Positions 1-5,610 of a stretch of DNA of 11,603 nt are shown here, piece after piece; position 1 is the first letter of the stretch; every line of letters begins with the position of its first letter. Location of the stretch: NCBI GenBank assembly GCA_965651365.1, contig CBFGSA010000088.1, positions 1 through 11,603 on the forward strand. Direction: 5' to 3'. Made by a program: the position numbers and the translations under genes. Below the pieces are notes generated by a model that was given only the letters and a program-made list of their open reading frames with translations, made no database searches and had not been told where the DNA came from. The DNA is from DASSBG01 sp965651365. GTDB taxonomy: Bacteria; Pseudomonadota; Gammaproteobacteria; Xanthomonadales; Rhodanobacteraceae.

Positions 1-199
1 TCGACAGCTCGACCGGGTTCTGATGGCCCGCCCCGGCCAGCGCCGCCGCCACCCAACGCCGGAAACTGGTCGCGGCGGGGATGCCGCGGCGGGGCAGGGC
101 GTAGTTGATGTGGACTGTTGCGGAACCCGGGACTCGGGACTCCCGACGGCCGGGACTCGGGATTCGGGACTCGGGACTCGGGGGGCGGGTTTCCGACAT
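1..199 (-). CDS. ybeY: Endoribonuclease YbeY, N-terminal part (cut by window edge)
   Basis: YbeY is a metal-dependent endoribonuclease of 16S rRNA maturation and ribosome quality control. Only the first 66 codons lie in the window; the catalytic HxxxHxxxxxH motif would be beyond the left edge. Recognition rests on residues 29-52, where VHINYALPRRGIP followed by SFRRWVAAAL matches the start of xanthomonad YbeY proteins, and on its place downstream of ybeZ. The frame is open back to ATG at 197-199, and a second in-frame ATG lies at 215-217. No ATG, GTG or TTG in this frame lies closer to the conserved start. Residues 7-24 are encoded by a GGGACTC/GAGTCCC heptamer tract and read as Ser-Pro-Glu-Ser-Arg-type repeats, so this YbeY seems to carry about 26 extra N-terminal residues. 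Neither ATG has a clear Shine-Dalgarno sequence. Family assignment is fairly sure; the exact start is not. Confidence 0.8.
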   Translation of the reverse strand, partial: MSETRPPSPESRIPSPGRRESRVPGSATVHINYALPRRGIPAATSFRRWVAAALAGAGHQNPVELS

Positions 200-292
200 T
201 CTTTGTGTTTTTGGCATGCAGGCGGCCAGGGCTTGCGATCAATCCGCGCTGTCGTCGCTTTTTCGAGTCCCGAGTCCCGAGTCCCGAGTTCC
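129..292. repeat. Paired heptamer inverted repeat, locus 1 (GGGACTC / GAGTCCC)
   Basis: The left tract holds GGGACTC-type units at 129-142 (two) and 152-179 (four, one of them GGGATTC). The right tract, 265-292, holds four GAGTCCC-type units, the last being GAGTTCC. The arms 152-179 and 265-292 are reverse complements at 26 of 28 positions, separated by 85 nt. In the minus-strand transcript they could form a long GC-rich stem. The right arm encodes YbeZ residues 325-334 and the left arm encodes YbeY residues 7-24. The ybeZ stop and both candidate ybeY starts lie in the loop. The heptamer has no stop codon in any frame on either strand, which explains how it can sit inside coding sequence. Confidence 0.9.
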
Positions 293-1264
293 GCTGCCAC
301 CCTCATCCGCCGCCTCATACGCCCGCACGATCCGCGCCACCAGCGGATGCCGCACCACGTCGCGGGCGCTGAAGAAGGTGAAGCTGATGCCGTCGACGTT
401 ACGCAGCACTTCGATCGCCTGGCGCAGGCCGGAGCGCGCGTGGCGCGGCAGGTCGACCTGGGTGACATCGCCGGTGATCACGGCCACCGCGCCGAAGCCG
501 ATGCGGGTCAGGAACATTTTCATCTGTTCCACCGTGGTGTTCTGGGCCTCGTCCAGGATCACGTAGGAATCGTTGAGGGTGCGGCCACGCATGTAGGCCA
601 GTGGTGCGATCTCGATGATGTTGCGCTCCATCAATCGCGAGACCTTCTCGAAGCCGAGCATTTCGTACAGCGCGTCGTACAGCGGGCGCAGGTAGGGGTC
701 GACCTTCTGGCTCAGGTCGCCGGGCAGGAAGCCCAGCTTCTCGCCGGCCTCGACCGCCGGACGCACCAGCAGGATGCGCTGCACCCGATTCTGTTCCAGC
801 GCCTCGACCGCGCTGGCCACGCCCAGGTAGGTCTTGCCGGTGCCGGCCGGGCCGATACCGAAGTTGATGTCATGGGTAGCGATCGCGTGCAGGTAGCGCT
901 TCTGGTTCGGTCCGCGGCCCTTGATCACGCCGCGCTTGACCTTGATCACCACCTCCTGGGCTTCGTCGGCAGCCTCCTCGGCCATCTCGTCGATGCCCGC
1001 ATCGGACAGGAACAGGTTGATCCGCGGCCCGTTCAGGGTTTCGGTTTCGGTAGCCTCGTACAGGGCGCGGATCAGCTTTTCGGCCGCCCTGACCGCCGGC
1101 TCCTCGCCGATCACGCGGAACACGCTGCCCCGGTTGCTGATTTCCACCCCGAGCCGCAGCTCAAGCTGACGCAGATGCTCGTCAAACGGCCCGGCCAGAT
1201 TGGCCAGCCGCGCGTTGTCAACCGGCTCGACGCTGAAGTCGCGTTGGTTGGGCGTGGCGGTCAT
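239..1264 (-). CDS. ybeZ: PhoH-like ATPase YbeZ
   Basis: This is a cytoplasmic P-loop NTPase of the PhoH family, 341 residues, close to the usual family length. Residues 1-70 form the N-terminal region typical of YbeZ. The ATPase core follows, with Walker A GPAGTGKT at 138-145, the LLVRPAVEAGEKLGFLPGD segment at 165-183, Walker B VILDEAQN at 235-242 and the TGDVTQVDLP motif at 264-273. In other bacteria YbeZ works with YbeY in rRNA maturation, and here ybeY follows directly. The ATG at 1262-1264 is preceded by GGTGG about 5-9 nt upstream. The last 17 residues are unusual: residues 325-334 (GTRDSGLGTR) are encoded by the right arm of heptamer locus 1, so the tail looks like a repeat-derived extension after the normal end near AYEAADEGG. 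The catalytic core is intact. Family confidence is very high; whether the tail matters is unknown. Confidence 0.96.
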   Translation of the reverse strand: MTATPNQRDFSVEPVDNARLANLAGPFDEHLRQLELRLGVEISNRGSVFRVIGEEPAVRAAEKLIRALYEATETETLNGPRINLFLSDAGIDEMAEEAADEAQEVVIKVKRGVIKGRGPNQKRYLHAIATHDINFGIGPAGTGKTYLGVASAVEALEQNRVQRILLVRPAVEAGEKLGFLPGDLSQKVDPYLRPLYDALYEMLGFEKVSRLMERNIIEIAPLAYMRGRTLNDSYVILDEAQNTTVEQMKMFLTRIGFGAVAVITGDVTQVDLPRHARSGLRQAIEVLRNVDGISFTFFSARDVVRHPLVARIVRAYEAADEGGSGTRDSGLGTRKSDDSAD

Positions 1265-1327
1265 TCGGCACCACCCGCGAGTTGAGGACGACGGGCCGCC
1301 TGCGGCAAGCTTGTGGCATCAGGTTTC

Positions 1328-1474
1328 GGGACCGGGGACCCGGGACCCGGGACCCGGAAGAGCGGCACTCCGGCAAGTTGAGGCTTTTCGCTTGCAACTC
1401 CAGATCGGCCGCACATCTGTCGGTGTGGAAGTAGCCGCCTATCTGCGGGTCCCGGGTCCCGGGTCCCGGGTCCC
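1328..1474. repeat. Paired heptamer inverted repeat, locus 2 (GGGACCC / GGGTCCC), in the miaB-ybeZ gap
   Basis: The left tract 1328-1355 is four GGGACCC units (the first is GGGACCG). The right tract 1447-1474 is four perfect GGGTCCC units. The arms are reverse complements at 27 of 28 positions with a 91-nt spacer, so the miaB-ybeZ transcript could fold into an exceptionally stable stem. The tracts fill much of the 274-nt gap 1265-1538, which otherwise shows no gene: the open frame across it on the minus strand (1261-1542) is only repeat-derived Gly/Pro/Arg peptide and resembles no protein I know. Within the spacer, GCAAG at 1372-1376 and CTTGC about 13 nt later form a minor stem. The pair might end, process or insulate the miaB and ybeZ messages; this is inference. 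Confidence 0.9.
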
Positions 1475-1538
1475 AACCCGCTCGGCCACATGTCGCCAGC
1501 CCGATCTCCAGAAACCATGCTCAAAAGCTGATCGCAGC

Positions 1539-2864
1539 TCAAGCGGCCACCCGTCCGCGCAGCGAATTGGCCATGGCTTCGGTGATCGTCACGTCGACGA
1601 ACTGGCCGACCATGCGCTGGTCGCCGGGGAAGTTGACGAAGCGCATGTTCTCGGTGCGACCGGCCATTTCGCTCGCGCTTTTCTTGCTGGTGCCCTCGAC
1701 CAGTACGGTCTGGGTGCTGCCGACCATGGCTTCGCTGATCTTCTTCGCGTTGGCGTTGATCACGCTCTGCAGCCGCTGCAGGCGTTCGCGCTTGACCGCG
1801 TCCGGGGTGTCGTCGGGCAGGTTGGAGGCGGGCGTACCGGGGCGCTGGGAATAGATGAAGGAAAAGCTCTGGTCGAAGCCGACATCATCGATCAGCTTCA
1901 TGGTCTTCTCGAAATCACTGTCGGTCTCGCCGGGGAAGCCGACGATGAAGTCCGAGCTCAGCGAAATGTCCGGCCGTGCCTGACGCAGTTTGCGGATGCG
2001 CTGCTTGTATTCCAGTGCCGTGTAGCCGCGCTTCATTGCACTCAGGATGCGGTCCGAGCCGGCCTGCACGGGAAGGTGCAGGTAGTTGGCCAGCTTGGGC
2101 ACGTTGGCGTAGGCCTCGATCAGCGAATCGGAAAACTCGACCGGGTGCGAAGTGGTGAAGCGGATGCGGCCGATGCCGTCGATCTCGGCGATGGCGTGGA
2201 TCAGCAGTGCCAGATCGGCCACGCCGCCGTCAAACATCGGGCCGCGCCAGGCGTTGACGTTCTGGCCCAGCAGGTTGACCTCGCGCACGCCTTGTTCGGC
2301 CAGCATCGCGACCTCGCCGATCACGTCGTCGAACGGGCGGCTGATCTCCTCGCCGCGGGTGTAGGGCACCACGCAGTAGCTGCAGTATTTCGAGCAGCCT
2401 TCCATGATCGACACGAAGGCGGTCGGGCCCTCGGCGCGCGGCTCGGGCAGGCGATCGAACTTCTCGATCTCGGGGAATGAAATGTCGACCTGCGGCTGGT
2501 GCGTGCTGCGACTGGCATCAAGCATCTCGGGCAGGCGGTGCAGGGTCTGCGGGCCGAACACCATGTCCACGAAGGGCGCACGCCTGACCAGTGCTTCGCC
2601 TTCCTGCGACGCCACGCAGCCGCCAACGCCGATCACCACCTTGTCATTCCTGGCCTTCAGGCGCTTCCACACGCCGAGCTGGCTGAACACTTTTTCCTGG
2701 GCCTTCTCGCGAATCGAGCAGGTGTTGATCAGGATCACGTCAGCCTCGGCCTCGTTGTCGGTGAGGTTGAGGCCGTGCGAGGCCTTGAGCACATCGGCCA
2801 TCTTGGCCGAGTCGTACTCGTTCATCTGGCAGCCGTGGGTTTTGATGAAAAGCTTGCCGCTCAT
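1539..2864 (-). CDS. miaB: tRNA-2-methylthio-N6-dimethylallyladenosine synthase MiaB
   Basis: MiaB is a radical-SAM methylthiotransferase that converts i6A37 to ms2i6A37 in tRNAs reading UNN codons, using two [4Fe-4S] clusters. With the start at 2864 the product is 441 residues. The N-terminal UPF0004 domain has cluster cysteines C12 (KTHGCQMNE), C49 (INTCSIREKA) and C83 (GVGGCVASQEG). The radical-SAM CxxxCxxC motif is C157, C161 and C164 (GCSKYCSYC). These are the E. coli MiaB positions as I recall them, which favours the ATG at 2862-2864 over the in-frame GTG at 2877-2879; a GGA sits about 5 nt upstream of the ATG. A TRAM domain ends the protein, containing LVEGTSKKS and GRTENMRFVNF. The C-terminal tail found after TRAM in E. 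coli MiaB is absent, giving a protein about 30 residues shorter. It is the first gene of the minus-strand miaB-ybeZ-ybeY cluster. Confidence 0.97.
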   Translation of the reverse strand: MSGKLFIKTHGCQMNEYDSAKMADVLKASHGLNLTDNEAEADVILINTCSIREKAQEKVFSQLGVWKRLKARNDKVVIGVGGCVASQEGEALVRRAPFVDMVFGPQTLHRLPEMLDASRSTHQPQVDISFPEIEKFDRLPEPRAEGPTAFVSIMEGCSKYCSYCVVPYTRGEEISRPFDDVIGEVAMLAEQGVREVNLLGQNVNAWRGPMFDGGVADLALLIHAIAEIDGIGRIRFTTSHPVEFSDSLIEAYANVPKLANYLHLPVQAGSDRILSAMKRGYTALEYKQRIRKLRQARPDISLSSDFIVGFPGETDSDFEKTMKLIDDVGFDQSFSFIYSQRPGTPASNLPDDTPDAVKRERLQRLQSVINANAKKISEAMVGSTQTVLVEGTSKKSASEMAGRTENMRFVNFPGDQRMVGQFVDVTITEAMANSLRGRVAA

Positions 2865-2892
2865 GGTTCCGGTCGTCACGGGTCAATTGGGC

Positions 2893-2921
2893 ATTTTAAC
2901 CCGTATTATTCACCGGCGTCC
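2893..2921 (-). promoter_or_regulatory. Weak candidate promoter for miaB
   Basis: On the minus strand a good -10-like TAAAAT (plus positions 2893-2898) lies about 28 nt upstream of the miaB ATG. The sequence 17 nt further up (2916-2921, GGACGC on the minus strand) is a poor -35. The -10 abuts the end of the large palindrome 2899-3078, so any -35 contact would fall inside that repeat. A transcription start near 2885 would give a leader of about 20 nt. Confidence 0.3.
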
Positions 2922-3078
2922 GTAGCGAGCCGGCCCAAGGGCATGTCCGGCGCGGGTTTCGCGACCAAGGGGCGCGCAGACGTAGCCGACACTACGTTGA
3001 GCACCCCGACCGAGCGAAAGCCGCGCCGGGCGTGTCATTGGGCCGGCGCAGTAGGAGGCTGGTGAATAGTGCGGGTCA
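2899..3078. repeat. About 180-bp imperfect palindrome between miaB and the lytic transglycosylase
   Basis: The two halves, 2899-2985 and 2992-3078, are reverse complements over most of their length around a 6-nt centre (2986-2991). Matching blocks from outside inwards are ACCCG..TATTCACC, then GCCGGCCCAA, CCGGCGCGG, TTTCGC, GGGG and ACGTAG, roughly 70 percent identity with small bulges. It fills almost all of the space between divergent miaB and the transglycosylase gene, so it must overlap or neighbour both promoters. It looks like a dispersed intergenic repeat of the REP-dimer type, but I cannot name the family. No convincing protein is encoded here. Confidence 0.75.
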
Positions 3079-3140
3079 ACAGCCGCAGCGGTCACCGCGC
3101 ACTTGTACATGGCGGCAAGCTGGGCGACACTGTGTCGGCA

Positions 3141-4082
3141 ATGGCGCTTGCAGCAAAAAAACCTCGCCTCATCAAGCACCTGGCCGCAGTTCTTGGCTTG
3201 GGCCTGATATGGCTGTGCCTGCCTTCGCTGGCGGCTGCATCCGGAACCTGGAAGTGCACAACCCGCGATGGCGGCGTGGCCTATGTCAACAACCACACGT
3301 CCGATTACGCGCACTGCAAGCGCATCACCGTGCCCGGCCTGCCGGTGAGCACAAAGCCGGCCGCAGCGCCGGTCGGGACCTGGCAATACAAGGAAAGCCG
3401 TGCCAGCGAGAAGCCGCCTGTTGCGCCGCCTGTGGTGAATAAAAGCCGCGGATCGCGGGTTGTGCGCGGCGCGGTGTATCGGGTGCGGCGTGCTGACGGT
3501 GTCAGCGAGTACACCAATGTGCGGCCACGCGGACGTTCGGGCGAAGTGAAACTGCTGTTCCACTACATTGCCACTTGCCGTGCCTGCGAGGTGCATTCAT
3601 CGATCGACTGGGCCACGGTGCCGCTCAAGCTGGACAAGTACACGGCGCAGATCAGCCAGGCAGTGAAGGACTTCAAGGTCGACGGCGGTCTGCTGCGTGC
3701 GCTGATCCATGCCGAATCCGGCTTCGATCCGCAGGCGCTGTCGCACAAGGGTGCGCAGGGTCTGACCCAGTTGATGCCGGCCACCGCCACCTCGATGGGG
3801 GTGAGCGATGCCTTTGATCCAACCCAGAACATCCGTGGCGGCGCGCGTTATCTGGCCAAGTTGCTGAAGATCTTCAAGGGCGATACACGTCTGGCCACCG
3901 CTGCCTACAACGCCGGTGCCGGCGCCGTGAAAAAGTATGGCGGCGTGCCGCCCTACGCGGAAACCAGGGTCTACGTGGACCGTGTCGGCATCCTGGCCAG
4001 GCGCTATCGGGCTGCGCTGAATGCCGACACGGCTGCCGCTGCCGGGCACACCGGCGGCGCGGTGACCGCCGCCGCGCAGTGA
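3141..4082 (+). CDS. Secreted family 1 (Slt-type) lytic transglycosylase with DUF4124-like repeats
   Basis: This is a periplasmic peptidoglycan lytic transglycosylase of 313 residues. It would cleave the MurNAc-GlcNAc bond to give 1,6-anhydro-muropeptides. Residues 1-34 form a signal peptide: basic AAKKPRLIKH, a hydrophobic stretch and a cut near LAAA-SG. Two short segments resembling DUF4124 follow, near 35-65 (GTWKCTTRDGGVAYVNN) and 111-130 (AVYRVRRADGVSEYTNVRP). The C-terminal SLT domain, about 168-292, holds the catalytic Glu E192 in HAESGFDP, GLTQLMPATA at 207-216 and AYNAG at 255-259. The Ala/Thr-rich tail looks disordered. ATG 3141 gives a standard signal peptide but has a weak ribosome site; an in-frame GTG at 3069 has AGGAGG 10 nt upstream, though that motif lies inside the palindrome and would add 24 residues. 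It stands alone, convergent with the protease gene. Confidence 0.9.
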   Translation: MALAAKKPRLIKHLAAVLGLGLIWLCLPSLAAASGTWKCTTRDGGVAYVNNHTSDYAHCKRITVPGLPVSTKPAAAPVGTWQYKESRASEKPPVAPPVVNKSRGSRVVRGAVYRVRRADGVSEYTNVRPRGRSGEVKLLFHYIATCRACEVHSSIDWATVPLKLDKYTAQISQAVKDFKVDGGLLRALIHAESGFDPQALSHKGAQGLTQLMPATATSMGVSDAFDPTQNIRGGARYLAKLLKIFKGDTRLATAAYNAGAGAVKKYGGVPPYAETRVYVDRVGILARRYRAALNADTAAAAGHTGGAVTAAAQ

Positions 4083-4088
4083 TGGAAG

Positions 4089-4108
4089 GGGAGTAGGGAG
4101 TAGGAGAG
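4089..4108 (+). repeat. Short heptamer tract GGGAGTA, left member of locus 3
   Basis: Two perfect GGGAGTA units (4089-4095, 4096-4102) and a partial third start 6 nt after the transglycosylase stop codon. Each unit junction carries TAG, so the tract closes all three plus frames. It is the G-rich partner of the C-rich tract at 4266-4314, though the heptamers differ and would pair only partly. Confidence 0.65.
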
Positions 4109-4149
4109 CCTTGACATCAGGTTGTTCGTGGATTGCCCAACTCGCACAG

Positions 4150-4225
4150 GGTGCTGCTGAGCGTCAGCGAAGCGCACCGCAGCATTCAGCCTCCAGTGGT
4201 GCGCTTCACTTTGTTCAGCAGCACC
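4150..4225. terminator. Strong hairpin in the convergent 3' region, candidate bidirectional terminator
   Basis: Left arm 4150-4178 and right arm 4198-4225 are reverse complements except for a 4-5 nt internal bulge: outer GGTGCTGCTGA with TCAGCAGCACC, inner AGCGAAGCGCACC with GGTGCGCTTCACT (12 of 13). The loop is 19 nt. It sits between the convergent transglycosylase and protease genes, where a bidirectional transcription end is expected. There is no clear U-tract on either side, so it may instead be a dispersed repeat. A direct copy of part of the left arm, GCGTCAGCGAAGCG (4161-4174), recurs at 4230-4243. The 236-nt gap 4083-4318 holds no gene, only this hairpin and the heptamer tracts. Confidence 0.6.
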
Positions 4226-4265
4226 GTACGCGTCAGCGAAGCGTCCTGCGGCGAATACGCTTTTT

Positions 4266-4314
4266 CCGCTCACCGCTCACCGCTCACCGCTCACCGCTCA
4301 CCGCTCACCGCTCC
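4266..4314. repeat. Seven tandem copies of CCGCTCA, right member of locus 3
   Basis: Seven contiguous heptamers CCGCTCA (the last is CCGCTCC) end 4 nt before the stop codon of the minus-strand protease gene. Read on the minus strand the unit is TGAGCGG, so the tract supplies TGA in all three frames just after the natural stop. Perfect tandem heptamers are prone to slippage, so copy number may vary between isolates. Confidence 0.95.
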
Positions 4315-4318
4315 CCAA

Positions 4319-5494
4319 TCAACTGCTCGGCGCGGGCCGCTGTGCCAGGGTCAGGGTGATCTTGAGCGGTGCGCCCTGACGCAGGCCGGTCAGGGTGATT
4401 TGCGTGCCGGGCTTCATGCTGGCCTCGTGGGCCAGCAGGTAGCCGGGATCGGGGATGGGCTGGCCGTCCATTTGCAGCAGGATGTCGCCGCGGTGCAGGC
4501 CAGCCTGGTCAGCCGGGCTGCCGGGATAGACATTGACCACCATCACGCCACGCGCGGGCGAGGGCTGGCCAGAGTTGATGTCGGCCGTCACGGCGCGGTA
4601 GTCGGCGCCGATCCAGCCGCGAACTACCAGACCGTGCTGGATGATCTGGTCCATCACCACCTTGGCCGTGCCGACGGGAATGGCGAAGCCGATGCCTTCG
4701 GCACCACTCTGGCGACCCAGCATCGCGGTGTTGATGCCGACCAGCTCGCCCTCGGCGTTGATCAGGGCGCCACCGGAATTGCCCGAGTTGATCGCGGCAT
4801 CGGTCTGGATGAAGTTTTCGTAGGTGGAACGGTTGAGCTGACGTTGCAGGCCACTGACGATGCCCATGGTCACGGTCTGGCCGATGCCGAAGGGATTGCC
4901 GATGGCCAGCACCACGTCGCCGACCTTGAGCGGCCGGTCGTGCGCGATCGAGATCGATGGCAGGTTTTTGGCGCTGATCTTGAGTACGGCCAAGTCGGTA
5001 AGAGCATCGGTTCCAACCACCTTGGCGTGGGCCACGCGGTTGTCATACAGCAGCACCTGGATGTCGTTGGCGCCGGCGATGACGTGGTTGTTGGTCAGCA
5101 CGTAACCGTCGTTGCTGAAAATCACGCCCGAGCCGAGGCTTTGCACCGGCCGCTGGTAGGCCGGGCCGAAAGGAATGCCGCCAAACAGGCGCTGCATCAG
5201 CGGGTCGGGGTACAGGCGTACGCGCTGCTCGGTGATCAGCTTGTTGGCGTAGATGTTGACCACGGCTGGCGCGGCCTTTTCGACCGCATCGGCATAGGAC
5301 GTCGGCGCCGGTGCGGGCGCTTCGGGCGGGGCTTCGGCTGGCTCGGCGGTCGCCGCGGGCGGGCCCGCAAGACCCAGGCGCTGGCGCAGATTCTCGCTGG
5401 CCCGGGGCCAGAACAGGCTGATCACGAAGGCCAGTGCCAGGCCAATCGTGACGAACTGCGCAACGAAGGCCAGCGTGCGGGAAATGCGGTGCAT
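4319..5494 (-). CDS. Inner-membrane-anchored HtrA-family serine protease, DegS/AlgW-like
   Basis: This is a periplasmic trypsin-like protease of 391 residues. Residues 8-29 form one N-terminal membrane segment without a clear signal-peptidase site, followed by a Pro/Ala/Glu-rich linker (about 44-66). The protease domain has the full triad: H137 (TNNHVIAG), D167 (TDLAVLK) and S240 (INSGNSGGALI). A single PDZ domain spans about 290-385 (GVMVVNVYPGSPADQAGLHRGDILL). Membrane anchor plus one PDZ is the layout of DegS and AlgW, which cut the anti-sigma factor RseA/MucA to start the sigma-E envelope-stress response; DegP and MucD have two PDZ domains. No sigma-E or anti-sigma gene is in view, so that role is inferred from architecture. 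The ATG at 5492-5494 starts directly before the anchor, but no strong Shine-Dalgarno is visible. The gene is divergent from petABC. Confidence 0.92.
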   Translation of the reverse strand: MHRISRTLAFVAQFVTIGLALAFVISLFWPRASENLRQRLGLAGPPAATAEPAEAPPEAPAPAPTSYADAVEKAAPAVVNIYANKLITEQRVRLYPDPLMQRLFGGIPFGPAYQRPVQSLGSGVIFSNDGYVLTNNHVIAGANDIQVLLYDNRVAHAKVVGTDALTDLAVLKISAKNLPSISIAHDRPLKVGDVVLAIGNPFGIGQTVTMGIVSGLQRQLNRSTYENFIQTDAAINSGNSGGALINAEGELVGINTAMLGRQSGAEGIGFAIPVGTAKVVMDQIIQHGLVVRGWIGADYRAVTADINSGQPSPARGVMVVNVYPGSPADQAGLHRGDILLQMDGQPIPDPGYLLAHEASMKPGTQITLTGLRQGAPLKITLTLAQRPAPSS

Positions 5495-5519
5495 GCGCGT
5501 GGAATTTCACTCGTGTGGA

Positions 5520-5548
5520 TTGTGCGCCGCTGGCGCTGTCGCTACACT
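5520..5548 (+). promoter_or_regulatory. Candidate sigma70-type promoter of petABC
   Basis: TTGTGC at 5520-5525 and TACACT at 5543-5548 are separated by 17 nt and match the -35 and -10 consensus well for a high-GC genome. Transcription would start near 5555, giving a leader of about 55 nt before petA. It is the only good match in the 116-nt gap between the divergent protease and petA genes. Confidence 0.55.
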
Positions 5549-5600
5549 ATCACGATTTTGGGGGCGCACTGATTGCGTTTCCGGGGCATTGATGAATTGC

Positions 5601-5606
5601 GGAGAG
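5601..5606 (+). promoter_or_regulatory. Ribosome binding site of petA
   Basis: GGAGAG lies 4 nt before the ATG at 5611 and fixes the petA start, which also begins a canonical Tat signal. Confidence 0.7.
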
Positions 5607-5610
5607 CCTG

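Noticed and set aside
1261..1542. Minus-strand open frame of 93 codons between ybeZ and miaB
   Set aside because: Its length comes from stop-free heptamer tracts; the translation is Gly/Pro/Arg repeat peptide with no recognisable domain, and it abuts ybeZ only by chance overlap.
2910..3596. Minus-strand 228-codon open frame across the palindrome and the transglycosylase 5' half
   Set aside because: It lies antisense to a clear signal peptide and DUF4124-like region, and its translation has no protein-like pattern. High-GC codon use explains the open frame.
4133..5572. Plus-strand 479-codon open frame opposite the protease gene
   Set aside because: The minus strand encodes a complete HtrA protease with catalytic triad and PDZ domain; the plus frame is its shadow, prolonged by the stop-free CCGCTCA tract.
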